DNA from: Flavobacterium aquariorum
GTDB lineage: Bacteria; Bacteroidota; Bacteroidia; Flavobacteriales; Flavobacteriaceae
Direction of reading: 5' to 3'
Length of the DNA stretch: 64,000 nucleotides
Assembly (NCBI RefSeq): GCF_003254745.1
Contig: NZ_QKXH01000008.1
Span: 1 to 64,000 of the forward strand
The position numbers and the translations under genes were made by a program. Below, piece after piece: positions 8,041-16,987 of the stretch; position 1 is the first letter of the stretch, and each line of letters starts with the position of its first letter. The notes beneath the pieces were generated by a model. That model was not told the DNA's origin, searched no databases, and saw only the letters and a list, made by a program, of their open reading frames with translations.

Positions 8041-9495
8041 TTATTTCTGACCCGTCATTGTTGCCGGATCTAAAAGCTTTTTGATTTGATCTTCTGTCAA
8101 TAATTTCTTTTCACGGATAAGTTCAAGTATTCCTTTATTGGTTGAAAGTGCTTCTTTAGCCAATTCAGTAGTCTTTTCGTAACCCAAAACAGGGTTTAAA
8201 GCGGTAACTATACCTACACTTCGATCAATATAATGTTTCAATACTTCTTCATTTGCAGTAATTCCATCAATACAATTTTTTCTAAATAAAGGCATCGTTT
8301 TATAAAAAAGAGCTTGAGATTCCATAATAGAAATGGCAACTACTGGTTCGTAAGCATTCAATTGAAGAAGTCCATTTGAAGAAGCAAGTGTCACGGTCAA
8401 ATCATTACCAATCACTTTATAACAAATCTGATTCATGAGTTCCGGCATTACTGGATTCACTTTGCCAGGCATAATGGAAGAGCCTGGCTGAAGGGCAGGC
8501 AGGTTTATCTCAAACAGCCCTGTACGGGGTCCCATTGCCAGGATAATTAAATCACTGCTAATTTTTGACAATGCCACAGACAAACTTTTAAGTGCTGATG
8601 AATACATCACAAATCCTTGCATACTTGAAGTGGCTGCAATTAAATCCGGACTCAATACCATAGGCTTTCCTGTGATTTTTGCCAAATGTACTGCACATTT
8701 TTCAGCATATCCAGGAGTAGCAGTAATTCCCGTACCGATAGCTGTAGCTCCCATATTTTCTTCATACAAATAGGCCTCACTTTTGCGTAAACCCTCTATT
8801 TCAGCGTCCAATTGGTATCCAAAAGCATGAAACTCTTGACCTAAAGTCATTGGAACAGCATCCTGACCCTCGGTACGACCCATTTTTAGTATTTTATTAA
8901 ATTCATCCCCTTTTTTATGAAAAGCATCAGAAAGCAACTTTACTTCTTTCATTAATTTATCATTATGCAATAACAATGCAACATGAATGGTTGTTGGATA
9001 CACATCATTTGTTGATTGCCCCATATTCAAATCGTCATGAGGTTCTATAAATTTATACTCCCCTTTTTTATGTCCACTTAATTCAAGAGCGATATTTGCA
9101 AGTACTTCATTAGCATTCATATTGGCTGATGTACCTGCTCCCCCTTGATAAAGATCCACCAAAAACTGATCGTGGTATTTCCCATCAATTACTGCTTGAC
9201 AGGCTTTTTCAATTGCGTCAAGCCGGTCTTTTTTCATACGACCAACATCAGCGTTAGCCCTTGCAGCGGCCAATTTCACCATAGCATATGCCCTCACATA
9301 ATCTGGATAAAAATTAGTTTTTACACCACTTACCTGAAAATTTTCTAGTGCCCTGGCAGTTTGTACACCATAATAAGCATCAGCGGGAATTTGTTTTTCT
9401 CCAAGTAAATCTTTTTCTGTTCTAAACTGAGCAAACAACGAATAGCTAAATAGAACTAAAGACACTATCATCAAATTTTTTAATTCATTTTTCAT
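8041..9495 (-). CDS. aspA: Aspartate ammonia-lyase with signal peptide (exported aspartase)
   Basis: A 484-aa member of the aspartase/fumarase family, which converts aspartate to fumarate plus ammonia. The family signature GSSIMPGKVNPVMPE and the segments GGAGTSANMNANEV and MGQSTNDVYPT are present. Unusually it begins with a hydrophobic leader (about residues 8-22, then FAQ) before the normal aspartase start, as a Sec signal peptide would. Aspartases are normally cytosolic. A second aspartase without leader lies 27 bp upstream. Pairing with a secreted asparaginase supports a periplasmic role; location is inferred. Confidence 0.88.
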   Translation of the reverse strand: MKNELKNLMIVSLVLFSYSLFAQFRTEKDLLGEKQIPADAYYGVQTARALENFQVSGVKTNFYPDYVRAYAMVKLAAARANADVGRMKKDRLDAIEKACQAVIDGKYHDQFLVDLYQGGAGTSANMNANEVLANIALELSGHKKGEYKFIEPHDDLNMGQSTNDVYPTTIHVALLLHNDKLMKEVKLLSDAFHKKGDEFNKILKMGRTEGQDAVPMTLGQEFHAFGYQLDAEIEGLRKSEAYLYEENMGATAIGTGITATPGYAEKCAVHLAKITGKPMVLSPDLIAATSSMQGFVMYSSALKSLSVALSKISSDLIILAMGPRTGLFEINLPALQPGSSIMPGKVNPVMPELMNQICYKVIGNDLTVTLASSNGLLQLNAYEPVVAISIMESQALFYKTMPLFRKNCIDGITANEEVLKHYIDRSVGIVTALNPVLGYEKTTELAKEALSTNKGILELIREKKLLTEDQIKKLLDPATMTGQK

Positions 9496-9522
9496 TAGTT
9501 TAATATTATTGTTAAAATAAAA

Positions 9523-10932
9523 TCATGAAGTAATAAACCTAGGATTTATTAAGTTTTCTATTGAATAGATTTCATCCCATTTATCTTGAGTAATTAGTTT
9601 GCGCTCAACAACTGCAATTTGATGAACACTTTTTCCAGTTTTCAAAGCTTCTCCTGCAATGCTGGCACTTTCTTCGTATCCTAAAATTGGGTTCAACTGA
9701 GTTACAATTCCTATGCTATTCATCACCATATTATAACAATGCTGCTCATTTGCAGTAATACCAATGATACATTTATCAATTAATGTTTGAATAGCATTTG
9801 ACAAATAATCCAATGAGGTAAACATTGCAAAAGCAATTACTGGCTCCATAACATTTAATTGCAATTGCCCAGCTTCAGCCGCCATCGTTACAGTTAAATC
9901 TTGTCCTATAACATAAAAACAGGTTTGATTCACCACTTCAGGAATTACAGGATTTACTTTTCCCGGCATAATCGATGAACCAGGCTGACGAGGAGGCAGG
10001 TTAATTTCATTAAATCCTGTTCTTGGCCCTGAGCTCAACAGACGTAAATCATTACATATTTTTGAAATTTTAACCGCTGTTCTTTTCATTGTCCCCATTA
10101 TTTGAACATAAGCCCCAGTATCCACAGTTGCTTCGATCAAATCTGGCGACAATGTCAATGGAATTCCAACCTCTTTAGCCAAATAATTGACACAAATTTC
10201 CGGATAACCTTCCGGTGCATTTACTTTGGTTCCAATAGCTGTTGCCCCCATATTAATGTCTAACACTAAACTTTGGGCTTCTTTTAACCTTAAAACATCT
10301 TCACCTATTGTAGTTGCATAGGAATGGAATTCCTGTCCCAAAGTCATCGGCACCGCATCCTGTAACTGAGTTCTTCCCATTTTTAAAACTTCCTTGAACT
10401 CGCTACCTTTTGCAGCAAAAGCTTTTTCAAGATTTTCAACTGTTTTTATAAAATGATCCATCTTTAAATAAAGTGCTATTCTAAATGCTGATGGATATGC
10501 ATCATTAGTCGATTGAGAACAATTCACATGATTATTGGGATGCAAGAAGTTATATTCCCCTTTTTTATGCCCCAAATATTCTAAACCAATATTGGCAATA
10601 ACCTCATTGGCATTCATGTTTACAGAAGTTCCAGCGCCTCCCTGTATCAAATCGCTGACAAATTCTTGATCAAATTTTCCCGCGATTACTTGATCGCTTC
10701 CATAACAAATAGCTTCAGCAATTTTAGCATCTAAAGCACCACAATCTTTGTTGGCCATTGCAGCAGCTTTCTTTACATAACCCAATGCCTTTATGAACAA
10801 TGGCTCTCTGGAAATTGGAATTCCAGTGATATTAAAATTCTCTACTGCTCTGAAAGTTTGTATTCCATAATACAAGTGATCCGGAATTTCCAATTCTCCT
10901 AAAAAATCGTGTTCTTTTCTTGTTGTTTTCAT
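9523..10932 (-). CDS. aspA: Aspartate ammonia-lyase (cytoplasmic paralogue)
   Basis: A 469-aa aspartase with the complete signature GSSIMPGKVNPVIPE, GGAGTSVNMNANEV and SQSTNDAYPS. No signal peptide: it starts MKTTRKEHDFLGELEIPDHL. It deaminates aspartate to fumarate. It is the first gene of a leftward group with the exported aspartase (27-bp gap) and the asparaginase. Two adjacent, clearly diverged aspartases imply two compartments or two regulatory states. Confidence 0.93.
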   Translation of the reverse strand: MKTTRKEHDFLGELEIPDHLYYGIQTFRAVENFNITGIPISREPLFIKALGYVKKAAAMANKDCGALDAKIAEAICYGSDQVIAGKFDQEFVSDLIQGGAGTSVNMNANEVIANIGLEYLGHKKGEYNFLHPNNHVNCSQSTNDAYPSAFRIALYLKMDHFIKTVENLEKAFAAKGSEFKEVLKMGRTQLQDAVPMTLGQEFHSYATTIGEDVLRLKEAQSLVLDINMGATAIGTKVNAPEGYPEICVNYLAKEVGIPLTLSPDLIEATVDTGAYVQIMGTMKRTAVKISKICNDLRLLSSGPRTGFNEINLPPRQPGSSIMPGKVNPVIPEVVNQTCFYVIGQDLTVTMAAEAGQLQLNVMEPVIAFAMFTSLDYLSNAIQTLIDKCIIGITANEQHCYNMVMNSIGIVTQLNPILGYEESASIAGEALKTGKSVHQIAVVERKLITQDKWDEIYSIENLINPRFITS

Positions 10933-11094
10933 AATAATCTTAATAATTGTTTTTTTGACTTATTTGCGATATAAAAATAATTAAATTAACTTAAAAATAA
11001 CGCTTTAAAAGTTATTTTTTCTTTTTTTTTAAAATAAAAAAATATTTTAATTATCTAAATCCTGATGCAAATTTCATTAAATATAAAAACTGAT

Positions 11095-12774
11095 TCAATT
11101 CATCATAGAAACCAAAATTGGTCCCCAAGCCGTTAATAATATATTTCCCAAAGCATAAGGGATTGTATATCCTAAAACCGGAAATTTACTGGCCGAAGCA
11201 TCCTGTATCGCTTTCAGCCCAATAGTGGATGTTCCGGCTCCTGTTTGTGCTCCCAACAAAATTATTGGGTTCATTTTCAGAATATATTTTCCAAAAAAAA
11301 GTCCAATGATGTGCGGTACAATTGCTACAACAAAACCAGCTATAACAATGCTAAAACCCATTTCTTGAAGTCCAAAAATAAAACTAGGTCCTGCAGCCAT
11401 TCCTACCAAACCAATAAAAGTTGCCAATCCCACATTATCAAAAATCCATAGGGCAGGTTCTGGAATGCTACCAAATATTGGAGTTCGTGAATGCAACCAA
11501 CCAAAAACCAATCCCATTACCAAGGCTCCTCCACTAGTCGTTAAGGTTATTGAGATTCCTAAAATAGTTATGGAAAGCAATCCAAAAAGGCCTCCCAAAA
11601 CAATTCCCAACCCTAAAAAAACAATATCAGTAGCTGTGCTTAATCTATCTAAATAACCTATTTCTTTGGCTGCCTTTTCCATTAAAACCATTTTACCTGT
11701 AAGTTTCAAAACATCACCTCTAAGTAAAACCGTATTTAAATTAAATGGAATTTCCTGATACTCTCTAGTAATCTTATCCAACATCAACCCATTGCCGAAA
11801 CGATCACGAAGTTGTCTAATTGTTTTTCCCGAAATATCTTTGTTTGTGATTGTTATATCCATGTGTGCCAATGGAAATTTCAATAATTCTTCATCTAAGA
11901 CTTCTGGGCCAATATTAGATAGGCTGTTCAAAATAATACCGTGCTGTGCCATTATTACCAGTATATCGTCTTTATGAATAACGGTTTCTGGAGAAGGTTC
12001 TAATAATTCTTGATTATGTCTAATTCTTTGAATAATTAATCGAAGATCTTTATTTATTTCTTCAAACTCAGAAATAGTAATTCCAACCCATTTATCATTC
12101 GTAATTTGGTAAGCCCTTATTATCCATCGTTGATAGGCCGATTGAATGCCTGGTTCATGCTCAGTATCCCCAGTCAATGTTTGACTAAGTTTTTCACTCT
12201 CTTCAACTAAATTTATCCCTAATAATTTAGGCGCAATAGTTGTTAAAAAGAAAACAAAAGAAGTTGCTCCAATAAGATAAGTAAGGGAATAAGCAACAGG
12301 TATATGGTTAACTAATCGTGTTTTTTCTATTTCAGAAATTGGCAATTGATGAATGGCTTCAGAGGCTGTTCCAATAAGAGTTGATTCTGAAAATGCTCCA
12401 GCTAAAAGTCCTGCTGCTGTTCCCGTATCATAGCCCAAAAGTTTGGACATTCCATAAGCAATCAATAAACAAGAAACACAGATCACTACCGTTAACATCA
12501 ATTGAGGAAATGCATTTTTCTTTAAACCTTGAAAAAATTGGGGTCCGACTTTGTATCCTGTAGCAAAAAGAAAAAAATCAAAGAAAATAGTTTTGACAAT
12601 TGGAGGGATTTCTATGTTCAATTGGCCAATAAGCACTCCTGCGAACAAAGTCCCCAAAACTACCCCAATTTTAAAAGTACCAATTTTTATATGCCCTAAA
12701 GCAAAACCTAGAGATAGTGTTAAAAAAACAGCTAGCTCAGGATGATCTCGTAAAATACGTGCAAAACTTTCCAT
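11095..12774 (-). CDS. AspT-type aspartate/alanine antiporter family
   Basis: A 559-aa inner-membrane protein with two hydrophobic halves (about 1-185 and 385-559), each with an AspT/YidE duplication repeat, flanking a soluble centre with two TrkA-C-like (RCK_C) domains (about 215-375). The end carries GAQTGAGTSTIGLKAIQ. This architecture matches the aspartate:alanine exchanger family (TC 2.A.81). Next to aspartases and malic enzyme, aspartate uptake coupled to product export is plausible; the actual substrates cannot be read from sequence. The leftward -7 TATTTTTG at 12859-12866 could serve it. Confidence 0.85.
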   Translation of the reverse strand: MESFARILRDHPELAVFLTLSLGFALGHIKIGTFKIGVVLGTLFAGVLIGQLNIEIPPIVKTIFFDFFLFATGYKVGPQFFQGLKKNAFPQLMLTVVICVSCLLIAYGMSKLLGYDTGTAAGLLAGAFSESTLIGTASEAIHQLPISEIEKTRLVNHIPVAYSLTYLIGATSFVFFLTTIAPKLLGINLVEESEKLSQTLTGDTEHEPGIQSAYQRWIIRAYQITNDKWVGITISEFEEINKDLRLIIQRIRHNQELLEPSPETVIHKDDILVIMAQHGIILNSLSNIGPEVLDEELLKFPLAHMDITITNKDISGKTIRQLRDRFGNGLMLDKITREYQEIPFNLNTVLLRGDVLKLTGKMVLMEKAAKEIGYLDRLSTATDIVFLGLGIVLGGLFGLLSITILGISITLTTSGGALVMGLVFGWLHSRTPIFGSIPEPALWIFDNVGLATFIGLVGMAAGPSFIFGLQEMGFSIVIAGFVVAIVPHIIGLFFGKYILKMNPIILLGAQTGAGTSTIGLKAIQDASASKFPVLGYTIPYALGNILLTAWGPILVSMMN

Positions 12775-13030
12775 TAACTTCAGATTTAAGATCCATTAAC
12801 AAAATACACTCTATTTTAAAAACTGGGGCAAGCTTTTAAATTAACAATAAAGTTAATACAAAAATAAATACAACAAAAAAAATCAGACTTTTTTTGTTAT
12901 ACTTATATTAAATATAAGTAATATTATCAATTATATTCAATAATTAGCAACCACTCATAATAACTTAACAATCATAATATTTTTAATTCTTCATAATATA
13001 TTAGAAAAAAATATTCCAAAACTTATTAGA
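12775..13030. other. AT-rich spacer between antiporter and malic enzyme
   Basis: This spacer is very AT-rich, with no supportable coding region. A leftward -7-like TATTTTTG occurs at 12859-12866 without a convincing -33. No clear terminator for the malic enzyme gene is seen. Confidence 0.4.
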
Positions 13031-14647
13031 TTAATTGTATTTCGGAATGTACATTTTGCTTTTGATAAAATCACTAATCTTTTCGGGCCTTTCAACACCT
13101 GCCAAACCAGAATTAAAAATATCTTCGGCAATCTTTACAGCGACATTTACTGATACTCTCAAGATATCGGCAACATTGGGATAAATCAAACCTTTTTCAA
13201 AATCCGCCAGACATACTTGTTCTGCCACAGCTTCTGCGGCGGTCAATAATATATCATCTGTAACTCTCTTCGCTTCGGTAGCAAAAATAGCGAGTCCTAA
13301 AGCAGGAAAAATAAAGACATTATTTCCTTGACCTGGCGTAAAGATTTTACCTTGATACTCTACTGGAGCAAATGGACTTCCACTAGCAAAAATAGCTTTC
13401 CCTTTACTCCAATTATACGCCTGGTCGGCCGTACATTCAGAATGAGAAGTTGGGTTGGAATAAGGAAAAATTATAGGCCGTTCATTTACGGCACTCATAT
13501 TTTCGATTACTTGCTGATTAAATGCTCCTCCAACTGTACTAACACCTACAATGGCCGTAGGTTTAATTTTGAGGACTGCTTCGGCAAAATTCGTACATGG
13601 ATCTGAATCATGGGCAAATTCTAATTGATGTTCGACAAGATCTGTTCGACTTTTTACCAATAATCCATTCACATCAAACATCCAAATCTGATTTAAAGCT
13701 TGTTCTCTGGTCAAACCATCTCTTTGAAACTTTTTAACAAGCATATCAGCAATACCAAAAGCTGCCGCACCCGCACCTAAAAATAAAAAATGCTGATCAA
13801 TAAATCTTTTTTTCATCAAACGACTTATGGAAATAAATCCTGCAGTAGCGATAGCGGCCGTTCCTTGTATATCATCATTAAAGGTACAGACTTTCTCTTT
13901 GTAGGTATTTAAGATCTTAATTGCATCAACTCCGGGAAAATCTTCCCATTGTATGCAAATTTTAGGAAAAACTTCGTTCATAGCCTGAACAAAAGCGGCA
14001 ACAAAATCATCAAATTCTTTGCCTCTGATCCTTTTGCATTTTAAACCTGGATATAGTGGATCATTCAAAAACTCTTCATTATTGGTGCCAACATCCAATA
14101 CAATTGGTAGCGTATATTCTGGAGGAACTCCTCCGCAACTGGTATATAAAACTAATTTTCCGATTGGTATTCCTAAACCGAAAATACCCAAATCTCCCAA
14201 TCCTAATATACGTCCGCCATCTGTAACAACGGTAAATCGAACATCTTTTTCAGGCCAATTTCTCAGAATCTCTTTTATATGCTCTTTTTGATTAATTGAT
14301 AGATATAAACCTCTAGGTCTTCGCGTTACTTGTCCAAATTTTTGACAAGCTTCGCCAACTGTCGGAGTATATACCAGAGGTAGAAACTTAGCAGGATCAC
14401 TGATAATTGTTTTAAAAAACAAAGTTTCATTATTCTCCAACAACTGCATCAGGAAAATGTATTGATTTATGGGTTTTTCAAAATTTTCCAGTTGCTCTTG
14501 AATACGGATTATTTGCGTTTCAATGGTTTCAACTGCTTCTGGCAATAATCCTTGCAAACCAAATTTATCTCTTTCTTCCTGCGTAAAAGCTGATCCTTTA
14601 TTTAGTCGAGGATTCCGTAATATTGAATAACCAGTGCTATCGTCCAT
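13031..14647 (-). CDS. maeA: NAD-type malic enzyme
   Basis: A 538-aa enzyme that oxidatively decarboxylates malate to pyruvate. Family motifs are clear: the malic N-domain with PLVYTPTVGEACQKF, VVTDGGRILGLGDLG, the ICIQWEDF..NAFxIL-like region, TFNDDIQGTAAI, and the NAD-binding FLGAGAAAFGIADML. The length fits the large NAD-dependent class (E. coli MaeA 565 aa). In this block it would drain malate or fumarate carbon from aspartate breakdown to pyruvate. The ATG start is set by MDDSTGYSILRNPRLNKGSA. Confidence 0.95.
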   Translation of the reverse strand: MDDSTGYSILRNPRLNKGSAFTQEERDKFGLQGLLPEAVETIETQIIRIQEQLENFEKPINQYIFLMQLLENNETLFFKTIISDPAKFLPLVYTPTVGEACQKFGQVTRRPRGLYLSINQKEHIKEILRNWPEKDVRFTVVTDGGRILGLGDLGIFGLGIPIGKLVLYTSCGGVPPEYTLPIVLDVGTNNEEFLNDPLYPGLKCKRIRGKEFDDFVAAFVQAMNEVFPKICIQWEDFPGVDAIKILNTYKEKVCTFNDDIQGTAAIATAGFISISRLMKKRFIDQHFLFLGAGAAAFGIADMLVKKFQRDGLTREQALNQIWMFDVNGLLVKSRTDLVEHQLEFAHDSDPCTNFAEAVLKIKPTAIVGVSTVGGAFNQQVIENMSAVNERPIIFPYSNPTSHSECTADQAYNWSKGKAIFASGSPFAPVEYQGKIFTPGQGNNVFIFPALGLAIFATEAKRVTDDILLTAAEAVAEQVCLADFEKGLIYPNVADILRVSVNVAVKIAEDIFNSGLAGVERPEKISDFIKSKMYIPKYN

Positions 14648-14899
14648 TTTAATCAGTTTTAAAAATTATATGTTTTTTAAAATCAATAAAATATCTATTA
14701 TTACAATTAGAAATGAATATTCTTAAAATCATTTCGTTCAATAAAAGAAAACTTCAAAAAAATAATAGTACAAAAAGAGGATTCCTGCTTTTTGAATTTT
14801 ACAACATAAACTTACTAAAATATTCAATACCAAATCGTTAAATATTACTTTAAAATATTACCTTTTGATATTTATTTAAAAACTAACTAGATATAGCAA

Positions 14900-15670
14900 T
14901 TATTCGTCTCCAGAATGATGCTCGGGAGCTTTAGGTGTATCATGCTTTAGTGCTGTATTCAGGTAAAAGAACAATCGAATGGTATGATTCATATCGTATT
15001 GATAACCTGAATATTTTTCTTGATAGACATTCATATATCCAAAATCATAACTCAATTTTGGATTGATATTTTGCTTGATTCCAATAAACAATCTGTTTTG
15101 ATCAAATGTATTATAGACCACTTCTTTGCCGAAATGAATTAATAGCTCATCTGATAAAACCAATGAAGGTAACTTTTTATTACTGAATACTGGAATAGTG
15201 AAACTGGCCAAATAACGTATTCTATCCGTAAAACGAAGTTCGCCTGTGGGTTCGTCATTCGCCATTTTCTCTTGCCATCTTTGTTCGTTTCGCAATCTTT
15301 GCAATACACTTACTTTTCCAATTTTAGTAATTAATTGCGCTTGTTGGTAAATTCTGTTTTCATCTGCATAAGTTGACCATCCTTCTTTTGTTGGGGCCAA
15401 CCACATATGTGCATAACCTGCGGTTACCGAAACAGATGCATTGGGAATATAAGAAACACCACCCCGCAAAAAATAAAAATTATTGCTTTCAAAAAATCCG
15501 TTTTCACGAATATGGGCATCGGCAACAACTCCCCAGTGATCACTAAACTTTGTCACAGTGTTCAATGAAATCCAGGTTTGAAATTGTTGATTTACTTCTT
15601 TTTTTGTAGCCCCTTGACCGAAGATTAAAAGAGGAAACAATACAGCTAAGACTTTAGATAAATTTTTCAA
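14900..15670 (-). CDS. DUF2490-type outer-membrane barrel protein
   Basis: A 256-aa protein with a signal peptide (MKNLSKVLAVLFPLLIFGQ) and alternating aromatic strands typical of a small outer-membrane barrel. The opening QFQTWISLNTVTKFSDHWGV and the RLRNEQRWQE block fit DUF2490. Function is unknown. It is the most upstream member of the leftward block with malic enzyme and the aspartate genes, 252 bp before malic enzyme. Confidence 0.75.
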   Translation of the reverse strand: MKNLSKVLAVLFPLLIFGQGATKKEVNQQFQTWISLNTVTKFSDHWGVVADAHIRENGFFESNNFYFLRGGVSYIPNASVSVTAGYAHMWLAPTKEGWSTYADENRIYQQAQLITKIGKVSVLQRLRNEQRWQEKMANDEPTGELRFTDRIRYLASFTIPVFSNKKLPSLVLSDELLIHFGKEVVYNTFDQNRLFIGIKQNINPKLSYDFGYMNVYQEKYSGYQYDMNHTIRLFFYLNTALKHDTPKAPEHHSGDE

Positions 15671-16114
15671 AATAGCATACGTTTAAATCGAAAATAAGTT
15701 TATAATAAAATTAATTAAAATATCATTACTATTTTTTTTAAAAGTAAAATTACTTCCCCGCTTCCTATATTAACATGATATTTATCATCTGGACAGGAAA
15801 ATGAAACATTTATAAATAGAAAAAAACAAGACCTATAATAAATACTAAATAATTAGACAACCTTATTCCTTATATTAATGAAACCCGTATCGGGTGTCAT
15901 TAATATAAGAAGTTTACAGGGCACTACTATAATCATCAATGTCGATAAAAAATCGTAAATGTTCAAGTCGAATGGATTGATTATAATAAACAAAAAGGTA
16001 CAAATGAAGATGAAAATATTTTTAACCTGGAAGCCAATTGAAAACAACTCTTTGTGATTAGGAAGACTGATAATTCTTTTTACAATCTTTATATTTGGGC
16101 ATTAATCCAGATTC
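15671..16114. other. Intergenic region with long hairpin and divergent starts
   Basis: No supportable gene is present. A perfect 13-bp inverted repeat CTTATATTAATGA / TCATTAATATAAG (15869-15881, 15897-15909) encloses an inner ACCCG-TAT-CGGGT stem, making a long hairpin or two-fold operator. A rightward -7 TATATTTG (16090-16097) sits 18 nt before the endonuclease-like gene. Confidence 0.55.
15869..15909. repeat. 41-bp nearly perfect palindrome
   Basis: Thirteen paired bases on the outside, a one-base mismatch, then five paired bases around the loop TAT. There is no T-run on either side, so a terminator is unlikely; an operator or an RNA structure is possible. Confidence 0.6.
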
Positions 16115-16918
16115 ATGAACAAAGCATTTTTACTTTTCTTTTTACTTTTTTTCAATACTTTTTATTCCCAAACCAAACTCCTTTCCTGGAATCTGGAAAA
16201 CTTTGGTAAATCCAAATCAGACCAGGAGATTGCGTTTATTGCCAATACAATCGAAGACTATGATATAATCACTATTCAAGAAGTCGTGGCTGGAAACGGC
16301 GGAGCGAAAGCCGTGGTAAAACTTGCCGATGCACTCAACCGTAAAGGAAGTAAATGGGATTATCGAATAAGTGTCCCCACTTCAAGCAGTAACTATAAAA
16401 CAGAACGTTATGCTTTTATCTGGAAAACCAGTAGTCTAAAACTAAAAGGCAAACCCTGGCTGGAGCAAAAATATCATTTGGAAATAGATCGTGAGCCTTA
16501 TTATGCCACTTTTGAAATCAAAGGAAAAGATATTACCATTGCTACTTTTCATGCCATCACAAAAAACAAACAACCCGAAACTGAGATAAAATATTTCAAG
16601 CTTCTACCACAAGAATACCCTACTTTGAATCTACTGTTTGCAGGAGATTTTAATTGCCCCCAATCACATTCAGTCTTTAAGCCTTTAAAGAAAATGGGCT
16701 TCGCTCCTATTTTAGAAAATCAAAAAACATCACTAAAAACAAAACCTAAAGGAGGTAATTATCTGGCATCTGAATATGACAATATCTTTTATAAAACCAG
16801 TTCCATAAACTATATACAATCGGACGTGATTTTGTTTTATAAGAAATTCATTTCTTTAAAAGAGGCACGAAAAGTATCTGATCATCTTCCTATTTGGTTT
16901 GAATTTTCCTTGAATTGA
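16115..16918 (+). CDS. Secreted endonuclease/exonuclease/phosphatase-family protein
   Basis: A 267-aa protein with a signal peptide (MNKAFLLFFLLFFNTFYSQ) and the DNase I-like fold motifs: LLSWNLENFGK near residue 22 (Asn ligand), TIQEV near residue 54 (metal-binding Glu), ATFHAITK, FAGDFNCP (Asp/Asn), and SDHLPIW near the end (catalytic His). Activity is probably hydrolysis of nucleic acid or another phosphoester in the periplasm or outside; the substrate cannot be told. It stands alone between a -7 TATATTTG and a two-way terminator. Confidence 0.85.
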   Translation: MNKAFLLFFLLFFNTFYSQTKLLSWNLENFGKSKSDQEIAFIANTIEDYDIITIQEVVAGNGGAKAVVKLADALNRKGSKWDYRISVPTSSSNYKTERYAFIWKTSSLKLKGKPWLEQKYHLEIDREPYYATFEIKGKDITIATFHAITKNKQPETEIKYFKLLPQEYPTLNLLFAGDFNCPQSHSVFKPLKKMGFAPILENQKTSLKTKPKGGNYLASEYDNIFYKTSSINYIQSDVILFYKKFISLKEARKVSDHLPIWFEFSLN

Positions 16919-16924
16919 TTTCAA

Positions 16925-16967
16925 AAAAATCCAAATTTCAATAATTACAATTGGAATTTGGATTTTT
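16925..16967. terminator. Two-way terminator between convergent genes
   Basis: Fifteen-bp stem AAAAATCCAAATTTC / GGAATTTGGATTTTT (one G-T pair) with a 13-nt loop and T-runs on both strands. It serves the convergent genes ending at 16918 and 16988. Confidence 0.88.
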
Positions 16968-16987
16968 CAGTAACAGATTAATTCTTT

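Noticed and set aside
15853-16047. 64-codon leftward frame over the long palindrome
   Set aside because: The frame runs through the inverted repeat and has no homology I recognise.
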